Positions 26,757 through 35,930 of a DNA stretch of 64,000 nucleotides are shown here, piece by piece; position 1 is the first letter of the stretch; every line of letters starts with the position of its first letter. This DNA comes from Ohtaekwangia koreensis (GTDB lineage Bacteria; Bacteroidota; Bacteroidia; Cytophagales; Cyclobacteriaceae). Location: the NCBI RefSeq assembly GCF_900167975.1, contig NZ_FUZU01000001.1, positions 2,501,321-2,565,320 on the forward strand. The letters run 5' to 3'. The position numbers and the translations under genes were made by a program. The notes below the pieces were generated by a model, which was not told the origin of the DNA, made no database searches, and saw only the letters and a program-made list of their open reading frames with translations.

Positions 26757-27809
26757 ATGAAAACTATAAAAGGACCTGCGATATTTTTGGCGCAGTTCAT
26801 GGGCGATCAGCCGCCCTTTGATAATCTGAAGACTATATGTAAATGGGTTGCTTCACTGGGTTATGTCGGGGTGCAGATTCCTACATGGGATGCACGCTGC
26901 ATTGATCTGAAACAAGCGGCCGAGAGTAAAGATTACTGTGATGAGTGGAAAGGTATCATCGAATCATGTGGATTACAGGTAACAGAATTATCTACACATC
27001 TTCAAGGTCAATTGGTAGCCGTACACAATGCCTATGATGAATTATTCGATGGCTTTGCACCCAAAGCGCTGCGTGGAAATCCAAAGGAAAGAACGGCATG
27101 GGCTGTAGAACAATTGAAGTATGCAGCAAAAGCAAGTCGTAATCTAGGATTGAATGCACATGCTACATTCTCCGGTGCATTGATGTGGCATACTGTATAT
27201 CCGTGGCCACAACGTCCTGCCGGATTAGTAGAAGATGGCTTCGCGGCATTGGCAAAACGCTGGCTTCCGATCCTCAATGCCTTTGACAAGGCTGGGGTTG
27301 ATCTTTGTTATGAGATTCACCCGGGAGAAGATCTTCATGATGGTATAACTTTTGAACGCTTCTGGGAAGCTACCGGTAAACATGAGCGTTGTAATCTCCT
27401 GTATGATCCAAGTCACTTTGTATTGCAGCAACTTGATTATCTTCAATATATAGACTTCTATCATGACTTCATTAAGATGTTCCATGTAAAGGATGCAGAG
27501 TTTAATCCTACCGGGAAGAGTGGAGTATATGGAGGGTACCAGGATTGGATCGATCGTCCCGGAAGATTCCGTTCATTGGGCGATGGTCAGGTTGATTTTA
27601 AATCCATCTTCAGTAAACTTACACAGTATGGTTACGAAGGCTGGGCAGTGCTTGAATGGGAATGCTGTATGAAGCATCCTGAACAAGGTGCCGCAGAAGG
27701 TGCACCGTTTATCAAGAGTCATATCATCCGTGCAACGGATAAGACCTTTGATGATTTTGCATCGGTGGGTAAAGATCAAAAACTCAACAAGAGAATTTTA
27801 GGAATATAA
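26757..27809 (+). CDS. sugar phosphate isomerase/epimerase-like TIM-barrel protein
   Basis: 350 residues of the xylose-isomerase-like TIM barrel family (AP endonuclease 2 fold). Metal-site style motifs occur: VDLCYEIHPGEDLHDG with Glu/His, LLYDPSHFVLQQLDY with Asp/His, MFHVKDAEF with His/Asp, and WAVLEWECCM with Glu. No signal peptide. Members epimerise or isomerise free sugars, and some act on 3-keto-sugars. It lies between the Gfo/Idh dehydrogenase and a cytochrome c gene, only 24 bases from the latter, so it is probably in one operon. Confidence 0.88.
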   Translation: MKTIKGPAIFLAQFMGDQPPFDNLKTICKWVASLGYVGVQIPTWDARCIDLKQAAESKDYCDEWKGIIESCGLQVTELSTHLQGQLVAVHNAYDELFDGFAPKALRGNPKERTAWAVEQLKYAAKASRNLGLNAHATFSGALMWHTVYPWPQRPAGLVEDGFAALAKRWLPILNAFDKAGVDLCYEIHPGEDLHDGITFERFWEATGKHERCNLLYDPSHFVLQQLDYLQYIDFYHDFIKMFHVKDAEFNPTGKSGVYGGYQDWIDRPGRFRSLGDGQVDFKSIFSKLTQYGYEGWAVLEWECCMKHPEQGAAEGAPFIKSHIIRATDKTFDDFASVGKDQKLNKRILGI

Positions 27810-27833
27810 ATACTATACAAACAAAAACAGAAC

Positions 27834-28259
27834 ATGAAAAAACTATTTGTACTCATTGCCTTGGTCGGAGTGGCGGGCATGTCTTTGACATCATGCGGTT
27901 CGAAAAAAGAAGAAAAGAAAGAAGAGGCAGATGCATACAACGATTATGAAACAGCAGAACCTAAAGCAGCTTCTGCCGAAGATCAGATCGCACAAGGTCA
28001 GGCATTGGTAGATGGCAGTGATTGCAAAACATGTCATCATCCAACCAACAAGATTGTTGGTCCTGCACATATGGAAGTTGCTAAAAAGTATGAATTTACA
28101 AAGGCAAATGTAACTATGTTAGCAGGTAAGATCATCAACGGAGGAAGTGGTAACTGGGGTGAAATCCCGATGTCTCCACACGCTGATGTTTCTCAGGCTG
28201 ATGCAGAAAAAATGGCGATGTACGTGCTTTCGCTTGATGGCGAAAAACCAAAGGACTAA
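27834..28259 (+). CDS. lipoprotein c-type cytochrome
   Basis: 141 residues. A lipoprotein signal ends at Cys21 (MSLTSCGSK), followed by an acidic/Lys linker (KKEEKKEEAD). The haem motif is Cys64-Lys-Thr-Cys67-His68, with the likely axial Met113 in GEIPMSPH. It is a single-haem class I domain, probably periplasmic and membrane-anchored. It closely resembles the cytochrome domain inside the 1104-residue fusion downstream (same KIIxGGSGxWG pattern), so it may accept electrons from that enzyme. A terminator follows immediately. Confidence 0.92.
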   Translation: MKKLFVLIALVGVAGMSLTSCGSKKEEKKEEADAYNDYETAEPKAASAEDQIAQGQALVDGSDCKTCHHPTNKIVGPAHMEVAKKYEFTKANVTMLAGKIINGGSGNWGEIPMSPHADVSQADAEKMAMYVLSLDGEKPKD

Positions 28260-28269
28260 TATAGCAACA

Positions 28270-28306
28270 GGTGCCTCGGTATATATATCAGGCACCTTTG
28301 TTTTTT
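28270..28306 (+). terminator. terminator after the cytochrome c gene
   Basis: GGTGCCT (28270-28276) and AGGCACC (28290-28296) form a stem with a TATA-rich loop, followed by TTTGTTTTTT. A second weaker hairpin (AGAAATG / CATTTCT, 28339-28376) follows before the next gene. Confidence 0.8.
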
Positions 28307-28397
28307 AGATAACAACAACCAATCAATTAACCCAAACCAGAAATGTCCATCATCTTAACGTTGTGTGGGCATTTCTTTTTCATCCACCTAAACCCAA

Positions 28398-29111
28398 ATG
28401 CAGATGAAATGTTTCCGGACGCTCGTAATTACGCTTATGATTCTATCTTCTCTGGATAGTTTTTCACAGAACAAATTAACACCCGCTGAAGAAAAAGCAG
28501 GATGGAAACTTTTGTTCGATGGAAGCAGCACAAAAGGCTGGCATGTTTTCAACAACAAGTCAGATGGTGCTGCCTGGAAAATCGCTGATGGTGAATTATA
28601 CCTCGACAGTTCTTCGAAAGAAGGAAGAGGTGATATTGTTACCGACAGTGAGTATGAAAATTATGAATTAACACTGGAGTGGAAAGTAAGCGCCTGTGCA
28701 AACAGTGGCGTTCTTTTCAATGTAGTGGAGGATGCAAAGTATGATCATGTATACCTTACGGGACCAGAGATGCAGGTGCTTGACAATTCATGTCACCCCG
28801 ATGCGAAAATTCACAAGCATCGCGCAGGCGATCTGTATGATCTTATACCTTGCTCCAAAGAAACCGTGAAGCCGGCAGGAGAGTGGAACGTTGCAAAAAT
28901 TATAGCCAAGAACAGCAAATATGAATTCTGGCTCAACGGAACAAAAGTGGTGACCTTTGCCATGCATGATGCTGCCTGGGACGAAATGGTGAAGAATAGC
29001 AAGTTCAAGTCCATGCCTGATTTTGGTAAAGCGAAAAAAGGACATATAGCACTTCAGGATCACGGTGACAAAGTTTCCTTCAGAAACATTAAGATCCGCG
29101 AATTGAAATAA
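28398..29111 (+). CDS. DUF1080 protein (3-keto-disaccharide hydrolase family), secreted
   Basis: 237 residues with a signal peptide (about 1-24, ending SLDSFSQ). The single domain has the family opening GWKLLFDGSSTKGWHVF, followed by SGVLFNVVED, GPEMQVLDNSCHPDAK, GEWNVAKIIAKNSKYEFWLN and the closing HIALQDHGDKVSFRNIKIRE. DUF1080 members have been shown to cleave 3-keto-glycosides after C3 oxidation. Here it follows a Gfo/Idh dehydrogenase and precedes a ThuA fusion, consistent with that chemistry. ATG at 28404 is an equally good start. Confidence 0.92.
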   Translation: MQMKCFRTLVITLMILSSLDSFSQNKLTPAEEKAGWKLLFDGSSTKGWHVFNNKSDGAAWKIADGELYLDSSSKEGRGDIVTDSEYENYELTLEWKVSACANSGVLFNVVEDAKYDHVYLTGPEMQVLDNSCHPDAKIHKHRAGDLYDLIPCSKETVKPAGEWNVAKIIAKNSKYEFWLNGTKVVTFAMHDAAWDEMVKNSKFKSMPDFGKAKKGHIALQDHGDKVSFRNIKIRELK

Positions 29112-29117
29112 CACATG

Positions 29118-29155
29118 AATGCCTGAGATATATACTTCTCAGGCATTTTAATTTC
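29118..29155 (+). terminator. terminator after the DUF1080 gene
   Basis: AATGCCTGAG (29118-29127) and CTCAGGCATT (29138-29147) pair perfectly, then TTTTAATTTC. It would partly separate this gene from the ThuA fusion. Confidence 0.75.
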
Positions 29156-29163
29156 TACTCATT

Positions 29164-32100
29164 ATGAAGCATTCCTATTTAGCAATAATTGTATTGTTCT
29201 GCCTTTTGCTTTCATGCAAGCAGGATAGATCACGTGGACGCGTACTGGTTTTTTCAAAAACCAACGGTTTCCGCCATGAGTCCATCAGCACTGGTAAAGT
29301 AAAGCTGATCGAGCTTGGCGCGAAGAACAATTTCGATGTAGATACTACAGAAGATGCCAGTGTATTTAACGAAGAGAATCTGAAGAAATATAGCGCGGTA
29401 ATTTTTCTGAACACCACCAATAATGTTCTGGACCTTCAGCAGCAAAGTCACTTCAAGCGCTATATACAAGCCGGAGGAGGATTTGTTGGTATTCACGCAG
29501 CCGCAGATACGGAATACGAATGGCCATGGTACGGTCGATTGGTAGGCGCTTACTTCAAGAGCCATCCGCATATACAGGACGCAACACTGAAGAAAGTAAA
29601 ACCTTTCGGTCCCAATACTTTGCCCGATAGCTGGACACGTAAAGACGAATGGTATAATTACAAGAATATATCCGAGGAGATCAATGTGATCTACAACCTC
29701 GATGAGTCTTCTTATGAAGGCGGACAAAATGGAACGAGTCATCCGATTGCCTGGTATCACGAGTTTGACGGAGGCCGGTCGTTCTATACCGGCATGGGCC
29801 ACACGCATGAAAGTTATTCCGACTCACTATACATGCAGCATGTATTGCAAGGCATTCAATATGCTATAGGAGAAAATGCAACGCTGGATTACTCTAAAGT
29901 AACAGCCAAAGTAGCGCCTGAAGATAATCGCTTTACAAAAACTGTTCTTGACTTTAATCTCAATGAACCAACAGAAATGGTCGTGCTGAAAGATAGCCGG
30001 ATTATTTTTGTTGAACGCAAAGGCGATGTCAAACTATATGATCCGAAAGACGGAAAAGTAAAGGTTGTCAACACCATGAATGTAGGCACCAAGTTTGAAG
30101 ACGGTGTACTGGGTATAGCAGCCGATCCGGCCTTCGATCAGAATCAGTGGCTATATGTATACTATTCCCACCCTGAAAAGTCTGCGAACGTTTTGTCGCG
30201 TTTTATCTTTACAGATAAAGTGGACATGGCTTCGGAGAAAGTGATATTGGAAGTGCCCACACAACGCGAGACCTGCTGCCACACAGGAGGATCATTGACC
30301 TTTGATGCCAATGGAAATCTTTTCTTATCCACCGGTGATAACTCTTCTCCCTTCGAATCAGATGGATTTAGTCCCTCCGATGAACGTGTAGGACGCAGCC
30401 CGTTTGATGCACAGAAGTCATCGGCCAATACCAATGACCTTCGCGGTAAGATCTTACGCATTCATCCTGAAGCCGATGGTACCTATACTATACCGGAAGG
30501 AAACCTGTTTGCAAAAGGAGAAGCTGGTACACGTCCGGAAATATATGTGATGGGTTGCCGCAATCCATATCGTATTTCAGTAGATCAAAAGACAGGTATA
30601 TTATTTTGGGGTGAGGTTGGTCCTGATGCAGGGGAATCAGATTCTCTTCGTGGTCCGCGCGGTCATGATGAAATCAATATGGCCACGAAGCCGGGTAACT
30701 ATGGCTGGCCATACTTTGTAGGGAAGAACTTTGCCTATATGAAGCACGACTTTGCAACACAGAAAAGCAATGGCTCGTGGGATCCAGCAAAGCCCCTCAA
30801 TGAATCAGCAAACAATACAGGTAAGAAAGAATTACCTCCGGCACAACCCGCATTGATCTATTATCCATACGCCAAGTCAGAAGAGTTTCCGATGGTGAAA
30901 GAAGGCGGACGCAACGCTATGGCCGGACCTATATACTATAGCGATCAGTATACAGGTAAAGACACGGCCTTCCCCGATTACTTCGATGGTAAACTGATTG
31001 CATACGACTGGATGAGAAACTGGATCTTCCTGGTAAGCTTTGATGCTTCCGGTAAGATTGCAGACATGGAGCCTTTCATGGCGAATACTACTTTCAATAA
31101 CGTCATCGATATGTCGTTCGGTCCCGATGGTAAACTATATATGATTGAATATGGTACCAAGTGGTTTGCACAAAATCTGGATGCTCGCCTGGTACGCATC
31201 GACTATAACGGAGGCAATCGTACACCGGTAGCAAAGCTTTCTGTAGATAAAGCATCGGGCTCTGTTCCGCTCACCGTTACATTTTCTTCGAAGGGAAGTA
31301 TGGATTATGATACTGAAGATTCACTGGTATATGTACTCGAAGCAGAAGGCAAGACCTATACTACGAACGATGGCAATTTTGCCGTCACGTTTGATAAGCC
31401 GGGAGTATATACTGCCAAACTGAAAGTTACCGATGACAAAGGCAATAGCAGCAACGCAGCGACACAGGTAACGGCCGGTAACGAGCCTTCGGTAATTGAA
31501 GCTTCCGTGACACAAGGAAATAAAACGTTCTTCTTCCCGAATACAAAAATCAGTTATGCAGTAAAAGTATCTGATAAAGAAGACGGTTCTACAACGGATG
31601 GCACCATCAAAGCCGATGCTGTTACTATATCATTCGATTACCTCAAAGGTTTTGATATCACCAAAGTAGCACAAGGACACCAGGTGCCGACAGCCGAGTT
31701 GCCTGGTAAAGCATTGATTGCTAAAAGTGATTGTAAATCATGTCACGTCATTGATCAGCGTTCTGCAGGTCCAAGCTATAAAGAAGTAGCAGCAAAGTAT
31801 AAATCACAAACCGGAGCTATTGATTACCTCGCAGCGAAGATCATCAAAGGAGGTTCAGGTGTATGGGGTAATACAGAGATGGCCGCGCATCCTCAAATAA
31901 GTGTTGAAGATGCCAAGGAGATGGTAAACTATATACTTTCATTAGCCGATGAGAAAGCAGCGAAGAAACTTCCATTGAGCGGCAGCGTCACTACCGGAAA
32001 AGAAACGGAGGGTGCTTACTTGCTTACCGTTTCGTATTACGACAAGGGTGCTGCTCCGGTTCCTTCGATCGGATCAACGGCTACCTTGGTACTTCGCAGT

Positions 32101-32478
32101 CCGATGCTCAAAGCAGACCAGGCTACCGATCTTCATTTAGTTCGCGTGTTGAACTGGGGTGGAAATATTGCCCTTGAAAATGTAAGGCACACAGCACACG
32201 CAAGCTTTAAAAACATTGATCTCTCAGGTGTGAAGAAAGCCAAACTGCTTCCGTTCCTCGGAGACGATCAGCCCGGTGGTGAAATTGAAATACACCTTGA
32301 TAAACCCGATGGAAAATTGCTAGGCAAAGGCCGCGCATCGGGTAAAGGATTACAAGCCATCACCACTAATCTGGAACCTTCAACCGGATATCACGATTTA
32401 TATATTGTCTTTAAAAATGAAGGTGCAGGAAACAAAACTTTGTTTTACTTTGGTGGTATAGAATTATTGAATAAATAG
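29164..32478 (+). CDS. multidomain lipoprotein: ThuA, sorbosone-dehydrogenase-like, PKD, cytochrome c, CBM-like
   Basis: 1104 residues. Lipoprotein signal with Cys18 (LLLSCKQD). Residues ~25-240: ThuA-like domain (GRVLVFSKTNGFRHESI, GFVGIHAAADTEYEWPWYG, SFYTGMGHTHESY). Residues ~255-680: glucose/sorbosone dehydrogenase beta-propeller (CCHTGGSLTFDANGNLFLST, RGKILRIHPEADGTY, CRNPYRISVD). Residues ~690-780: PKD domain (GSMDYDTEDS). Residues ~840-945: cytochrome c (Cys857-Lys-Ser-Cys860-His861, axial Met in TEMAAHP). Residues ~960-1104: CBM6-like beta-sandwich. The domain order suggests a periplasmic sugar dehydrogenase with its own electron outlet. ThuA in rhizobia takes part in trehalose/keto-sugar catabolism. 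Substrate unknown. Confidence 0.93.
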   Translation: MKHSYLAIIVLFCLLLSCKQDRSRGRVLVFSKTNGFRHESISTGKVKLIELGAKNNFDVDTTEDASVFNEENLKKYSAVIFLNTTNNVLDLQQQSHFKRYIQAGGGFVGIHAAADTEYEWPWYGRLVGAYFKSHPHIQDATLKKVKPFGPNTLPDSWTRKDEWYNYKNISEEINVIYNLDESSYEGGQNGTSHPIAWYHEFDGGRSFYTGMGHTHESYSDSLYMQHVLQGIQYAIGENATLDYSKVTAKVAPEDNRFTKTVLDFNLNEPTEMVVLKDSRIIFVERKGDVKLYDPKDGKVKVVNTMNVGTKFEDGVLGIAADPAFDQNQWLYVYYSHPEKSANVLSRFIFTDKVDMASEKVILEVPTQRETCCHTGGSLTFDANGNLFLSTGDNSSPFESDGFSPSDERVGRSPFDAQKSSANTNDLRGKILRIHPEADGTYTIPEGNLFAKGEAGTRPEIYVMGCRNPYRISVDQKTGILFWGEVGPDAGESDSLRGPRGHDEINMATKPGNYGWPYFVGKNFAYMKHDFATQKSNGSWDPAKPLNESANNTGKKELPPAQPALIYYPYAKSEEFPMVKEGGRNAMAGPIYYSDQYTGKDTAFPDYFDGKLIAYDWMRNWIFLVSFDASGKIADMEPFMANTTFNNVIDMSFGPDGKLYMIEYGTKWFAQNLDARLVRIDYNGGNRTPVAKLSVDKASGSVPLTVTFSSKGSMDYDTEDSLVYVLEAEGKTYTTNDGNFAVTFDKPGVYTAKLKVTDDKGNSSNAATQVTAGNEPSVIEASVTQGNKTFFFPNTKISYAVKVSDKEDGSTTDGTIKADAVTISFDYLKGFDITKVAQGHQVPTAELPGKALIAKSDCKSCHVIDQRSAGPSYKEVAAKYKSQTGAIDYLAAKIIKGGSGVWGNTEMAAHPQISVEDAKEMVNYILSLADEKAAKKLPLSGSVTTGKETEGAYLLTVSYYDKGAAPVPSIGSTATLVLRSPMLKADQATDLHLVRVLNWGGNIALENVRHTAHASFKNIDLSGVKKAKLLPFLGDDQPGGEIEIHLDKPDGKLLGKGRASGKGLQAITTNLEPSTGYHDLYIVFKNEGAGNKTLFYFGGIELLNK

Positions 32479-32500
32479 AGCCCATTAATAACCTACAACC

Positions 32501-33352
32501 ATGAAAAGAAGAGAATTTGTACAAACAGCATCGTTCGCGGCAGCGGGTTTGCTTTCACTGCCAACCTTTCTGGCAGCAGGTAAAGTAAAAGCATCCACGC
32601 TCGGGCTTCAACTTTATACTTTACGCGATACCATACCTGCCGATCCGAAAGGTGTATTGCAAAAGGTAGCAAGCTTCGGTTACAAAGAGCTTGAAACCTA
32701 TGGCTATAGCAATGGCAAAATATTCGGAATGGATTTTCTGGAGTTCGGTAAATATGTGAAGAGCCTCGGAATGAAAGTAACAAGCGGTCACTATGGTTGG
32801 GACATTGTCCGCGGTGATTGGGAGAAAGCTGTTACCGATGCGAAAGCTATAGGACAATCCAATATGGTAGTGCCTTGGATTGCTGCTGAAGAACGTGGCT
32901 CCATTGAAACCTTTAAGAAACTCTGCGGCGAACTCAACAAGGCCGGTGAGATCTGCAACAAGCATGGCATTCGTTTAGGCTATCACAATCACGCATTTGA
33001 ATTTGAAAAAACAGATGATCAGATTCCATATGATGTGATGCTGGCAACACTCGATCCGAAGAAAGTAGGTATGGAGATGGATATTTTCTGGGTGGTAAAC
33101 GCAGGCTATGATCCGATTAAATACTTCGAGAAATATCCAGGACGTTTCGAGCAGTGGCATGTAAAGGATATGAGCAAGGAAGATCGTGGCAGGAATGCTG
33201 ATGTTGGAACAGGAACGATTGACTGGAAAGCGATTTTCGCGAAAGCCAAAGTTTCTGGAATGAAGCATTACTATGTAGAGCAGGAAACATATCCAGGTGC
33301 TCCGATTGATAGCGTTGGCGCGAGTGCCAAATATCTGAAGACGATATTATAG
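32501..33352 (+). CDS. exported sugar phosphate isomerase/epimerase-like TIM-barrel protein
   Basis: 283 residues. The N-terminus MKRREFVQTASFAAAGLL has a twin-arginine-like pair (Arg3-Arg4) and hydrophobic stretch, so Tat export is likely. The TIM-barrel follows: LGLQLYTLRDTIPADP, SFGYKELETYGY, GIRLGYHNHAFEFEKT, VGMEMDIFWVVNAGYDP, QWHVKDMSKEDRG and YYVEQETYPG, with the usual Glu/His/Asp metal residues. Located 22 bases after the ThuA fusion, it probably acts on the same oxidised sugar in the periplasm. A terminator follows. Confidence 0.9.
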   Translation: MKRREFVQTASFAAAGLLSLPTFLAAGKVKASTLGLQLYTLRDTIPADPKGVLQKVASFGYKELETYGYSNGKIFGMDFLEFGKYVKSLGMKVTSGHYGWDIVRGDWEKAVTDAKAIGQSNMVVPWIAAEERGSIETFKKLCGELNKAGEICNKHGIRLGYHNHAFEFEKTDDQIPYDVMLATLDPKKVGMEMDIFWVVNAGYDPIKYFEKYPGRFEQWHVKDMSKEDRGRNADVGTGTIDWKAIFAKAKVSGMKHYYVEQETYPGAPIDSVGASAKYLKTIL

Positions 33353-33380
33353 TTTTTTTGTTTTTTGTTTACTGGGAAGA

Positions 33381-33408
33381 TGTCGGGCGTTATTGCCCGA
33401 CATTTTTT
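33381..33408 (+). terminator. terminator closing the keto-sugar cluster
   Basis: TGTCGGGC (33381-33388), 6-base loop, GCCCGACA (33395-33402), then six T. A textbook intrinsic terminator. Confidence 0.88.
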
Positions 33409-33463
33409 GTTTTATACCGCTCGCTATTTTACATTGACACCATTTTCATTTTAACGGTTCACT

Positions 33464-33841
33464 ATGCGTGTTGTCAACTTCATTCTGGCCATTATGTTTA
33501 TGGGCTTTGCCTTTCTTCAGCTCAACGACCCTGATCCTGTAATCTGGATTTTGATCTATGGTGTGATGGCTGTTTTTTGTGTGATGGCCATGTTTGATTT
33601 CTATTCCCGTAAGGCTCTTATAGCAGTCCTCCTGATCTATACCGCCTATAGTTTTTTTTATATACCGGGTGTTATAGAATGGCTTCAGCATGATAATCGT
33701 TCTGCTTTGTTTGATGATGTAGCAAAAATGGAGCACCTCTATATTGAAGAGTCTCGCGAATTTTTGGGGTTGCTCATCTGCATTGCCGTACTTGCAGGTT
33801 ATCTGTATCGTGCGCGAAAGACACGTGTAGCGTCACGCTGA
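33464..33841 (+). CDS. small membrane protein, TMEM220-like
   Basis: 125 residues with about four hydrophobic segments (roughly 3-20, 26-44, 50-66, 100-116). The opening NFILAIMFMGFAFLQLNDPD, with the Asp-Pro-Asp after TM1, is typical of the TMEM220 family, whose function is unknown. The window between TM3 and TM4 is a soluble acidic loop. It stands alone between the keto-sugar cluster and the alpha-glucan cluster. Confidence 0.8.
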   Translation: MRVVNFILAIMFMGFAFLQLNDPDPVIWILIYGVMAVFCVMAMFDFYSRKALIAVLLIYTAYSFFYIPGVIEWLQHDNRSALFDDVAKMEHLYIEESREFLGLLICIAVLAGYLYRARKTRVASR

Positions 33842-33969
33842 AATAGTATAGACGTGATGCGGATTCTTTATGGCTACGTTTTGAGAAGCTGTCTATACAC
33901 AATAAACTCTTTACCCTCAATACTCAAAACTCTATCTAATCCTGTGTAATTTATTATCTTCATGTCTTT

Positions 33970-35769
33970 ATGAGAAGAGTTTTTGTGTTCCTTTTTGCAG
34001 CTTGCCTGTTGGTGAGTTGTTCGAGATCAAAAGAAAAAATTCCACCTGTTATACCTATGGAAAAATCCTCGGGGAAAATTGTGATCTATCAGTTGATGAC
34101 ACGCCTCTTTGGCAATAAGAAGACGACCAATACACCGTATGGCACTATTGAAGAAAATGGAGTAGGGAAGTTTAATGATATCAACCCCGCGGCACTCAAG
34201 TCTTTGCATGCGCTCGGTATCACACATGTATGGTACACCGGTGTACTCGAGCATGCAGTATTGACGGATTATACCAAGTATGGAATTCCCCTGGACGATG
34301 CCGATGTCGTAAAGGGGCGCGCGGGTTCTCCCTATGCTATAAAAGATTACTATGATGTTAACCCCGACCTTGCTTCGGATGTTAATAGTCGTATGACGGA
34401 GTTTGAACATTTGATCGAACGTACACATGCAGAAGGTTTGAAAGTGATTGTCGATTTTGTTCCCAACCATGTAGCACGTTCCTATAAGTCAGATAAAAAA
34501 CCTGCCGGTGTAAAAGACCTGGGTGAAACTGATGATAAGAATGTTGCCTTCAGTGCATCCAATAATTTTTATTATCTGCCGGGACAATCGTTCCAGGTGC
34601 CGGCAGGGTATAAACCATTGGGAGGCGGAACGTTTCCAACGCTCGATGGCAAGTTTGAAGAAACACCGGCAAAAGTTACCGGCAACGATCAGTTCACAGC
34701 AAGCCCCGGAGTAAACGAATGGTTTGAAACCGTGAAACTGAATTATGGTGTTGATATCCAGAATGGACGCAGAACATTTTTGGATCCTATACCTGATACA
34801 TGGGTAAAGATGAAAGATATACTCTTGTTCTGGGCTAGTAAGAAAGTAGATGGCTTCCGGTGTGATATGGCCGAAATGGTTCCGGTAGAATTCTGGAGCT
34901 GGGCTATACCAATCGTAAAAGCACAACATCCGGGGATAATATTTATAGCAGAGATTTATAACCCGGCACAGTATAATAATTATATACATACCGGGAAGTT
35001 TGATTTTCTGTATGATAAAGTTCAACTATACGATACGCTTCGATTGCTGGTACAGGGTAAGGCAAATACCCACGACATTCATTCGATCCGCCAGACGCAG
35101 GAAGGTATACATCAGAACATGCTGCATTTCCTGGAGAATCATGATGAACAACGCATTGCCTCTCCGTACTTTGCCGGTGATCCGTGGAAAGCTGTTCCTG
35201 CCATGGTTGTCAGTGCTACCTTGGATAATGGTCCCGTCATGATATACTTTGGACAAGAGGTGGGCGAGCCTGGTGCCGGTACAAAAGGTTTTCAAGGTGA
35301 TGATGGACGCACTACCATCTTTGATTATTGGGGAGTTCCTGAACATCAAAAGTGGATGAATGGAGGCAAGTTCGATGGCGATTCATTATCACTCGAACAA
35401 AAGCAATTGCGTTTGTTTTATAGCGACTTGTTGAATCTGGCCTCTAAAAATCCGGCACTAGTGGCAGGAGAGTATATTGACCTGACAGCTTCGAATATAG
35501 CAGCCGGGAATTTCACAGATAAGGTGCATGCCTTTCTGCGGTTCTCTGGCGAGGAACGGTTATTGATCCTCACAAGCTATAATGCAGCCGAGCAGGTGGT
35601 GAAAGTACAGATACCACGTGAAGCATTTCAGCAGGCAGGCCTTGATCCGGCAGGCAGCTATATAGCCCGTGACCTGCTGTGGCGTGAAGCTGAAGTAGGG
35701 TTTGATCAGAACCTGACCTTTGAATTGAAATTGAAACCGTATAGCTCGTTTATTTTCAAGATCAAATAG
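33970..35769 (+). CDS. alpha-amylase (GH13), lipoprotein
   Basis: 599 residues. Lipoprotein signal ending at Cys16 (ACLLVSCSRSK). The GH13 barrel shows all four regions: VIVDFVPNHVAR, DGFRCDMAEM with nucleophile Asp299, IIFIAEIYNP with acid/base Glu328, and FLENHDEQRIAS with Asp392. A C-terminal beta domain ends SSFIFKIK. It should cleave internal alpha-1,4 bonds of maltodextrin or starch outside the inner membrane, delivering maltose or maltodextrin. It leads the alpha-glucan cluster, and is followed 161 bases later by glgE. The exact GH13 subfamily was not assigned. Confidence 0.93.
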   Translation: MRRVFVFLFAACLLVSCSRSKEKIPPVIPMEKSSGKIVIYQLMTRLFGNKKTTNTPYGTIEENGVGKFNDINPAALKSLHALGITHVWYTGVLEHAVLTDYTKYGIPLDDADVVKGRAGSPYAIKDYYDVNPDLASDVNSRMTEFEHLIERTHAEGLKVIVDFVPNHVARSYKSDKKPAGVKDLGETDDKNVAFSASNNFYYLPGQSFQVPAGYKPLGGGTFPTLDGKFEETPAKVTGNDQFTASPGVNEWFETVKLNYGVDIQNGRRTFLDPIPDTWVKMKDILLFWASKKVDGFRCDMAEMVPVEFWSWAIPIVKAQHPGIIFIAEIYNPAQYNNYIHTGKFDFLYDKVQLYDTLRLLVQGKANTHDIHSIRQTQEGIHQNMLHFLENHDEQRIASPYFAGDPWKAVPAMVVSATLDNGPVMIYFGQEVGEPGAGTKGFQGDDGRTTIFDYWGVPEHQKWMNGGKFDGDSLSLEQKQLRLFYSDLLNLASKNPALVAGEYIDLTASNIAAGNFTDKVHAFLRFSGEERLLILTSYNAAEQVVKVQIPREAFQQAGLDPAGSYIARDLLWREAEVGFDQNLTFELKLKPYSSFIFKIK

Positions 35770-35930
35770 CATGCTGCAAAGCAACTTATAGATCGTGAAG
35801 TGTGGTGTAGAAATGAAAATGTTGAAATATAGAGTTCCATTCGATCAGATATGTCTGATGAATATAATTGGAACATCGTAATACAACAGCAACGTATAGC
35901 ATGTATAGCGCATAAAAAATTAGCAGGCAG

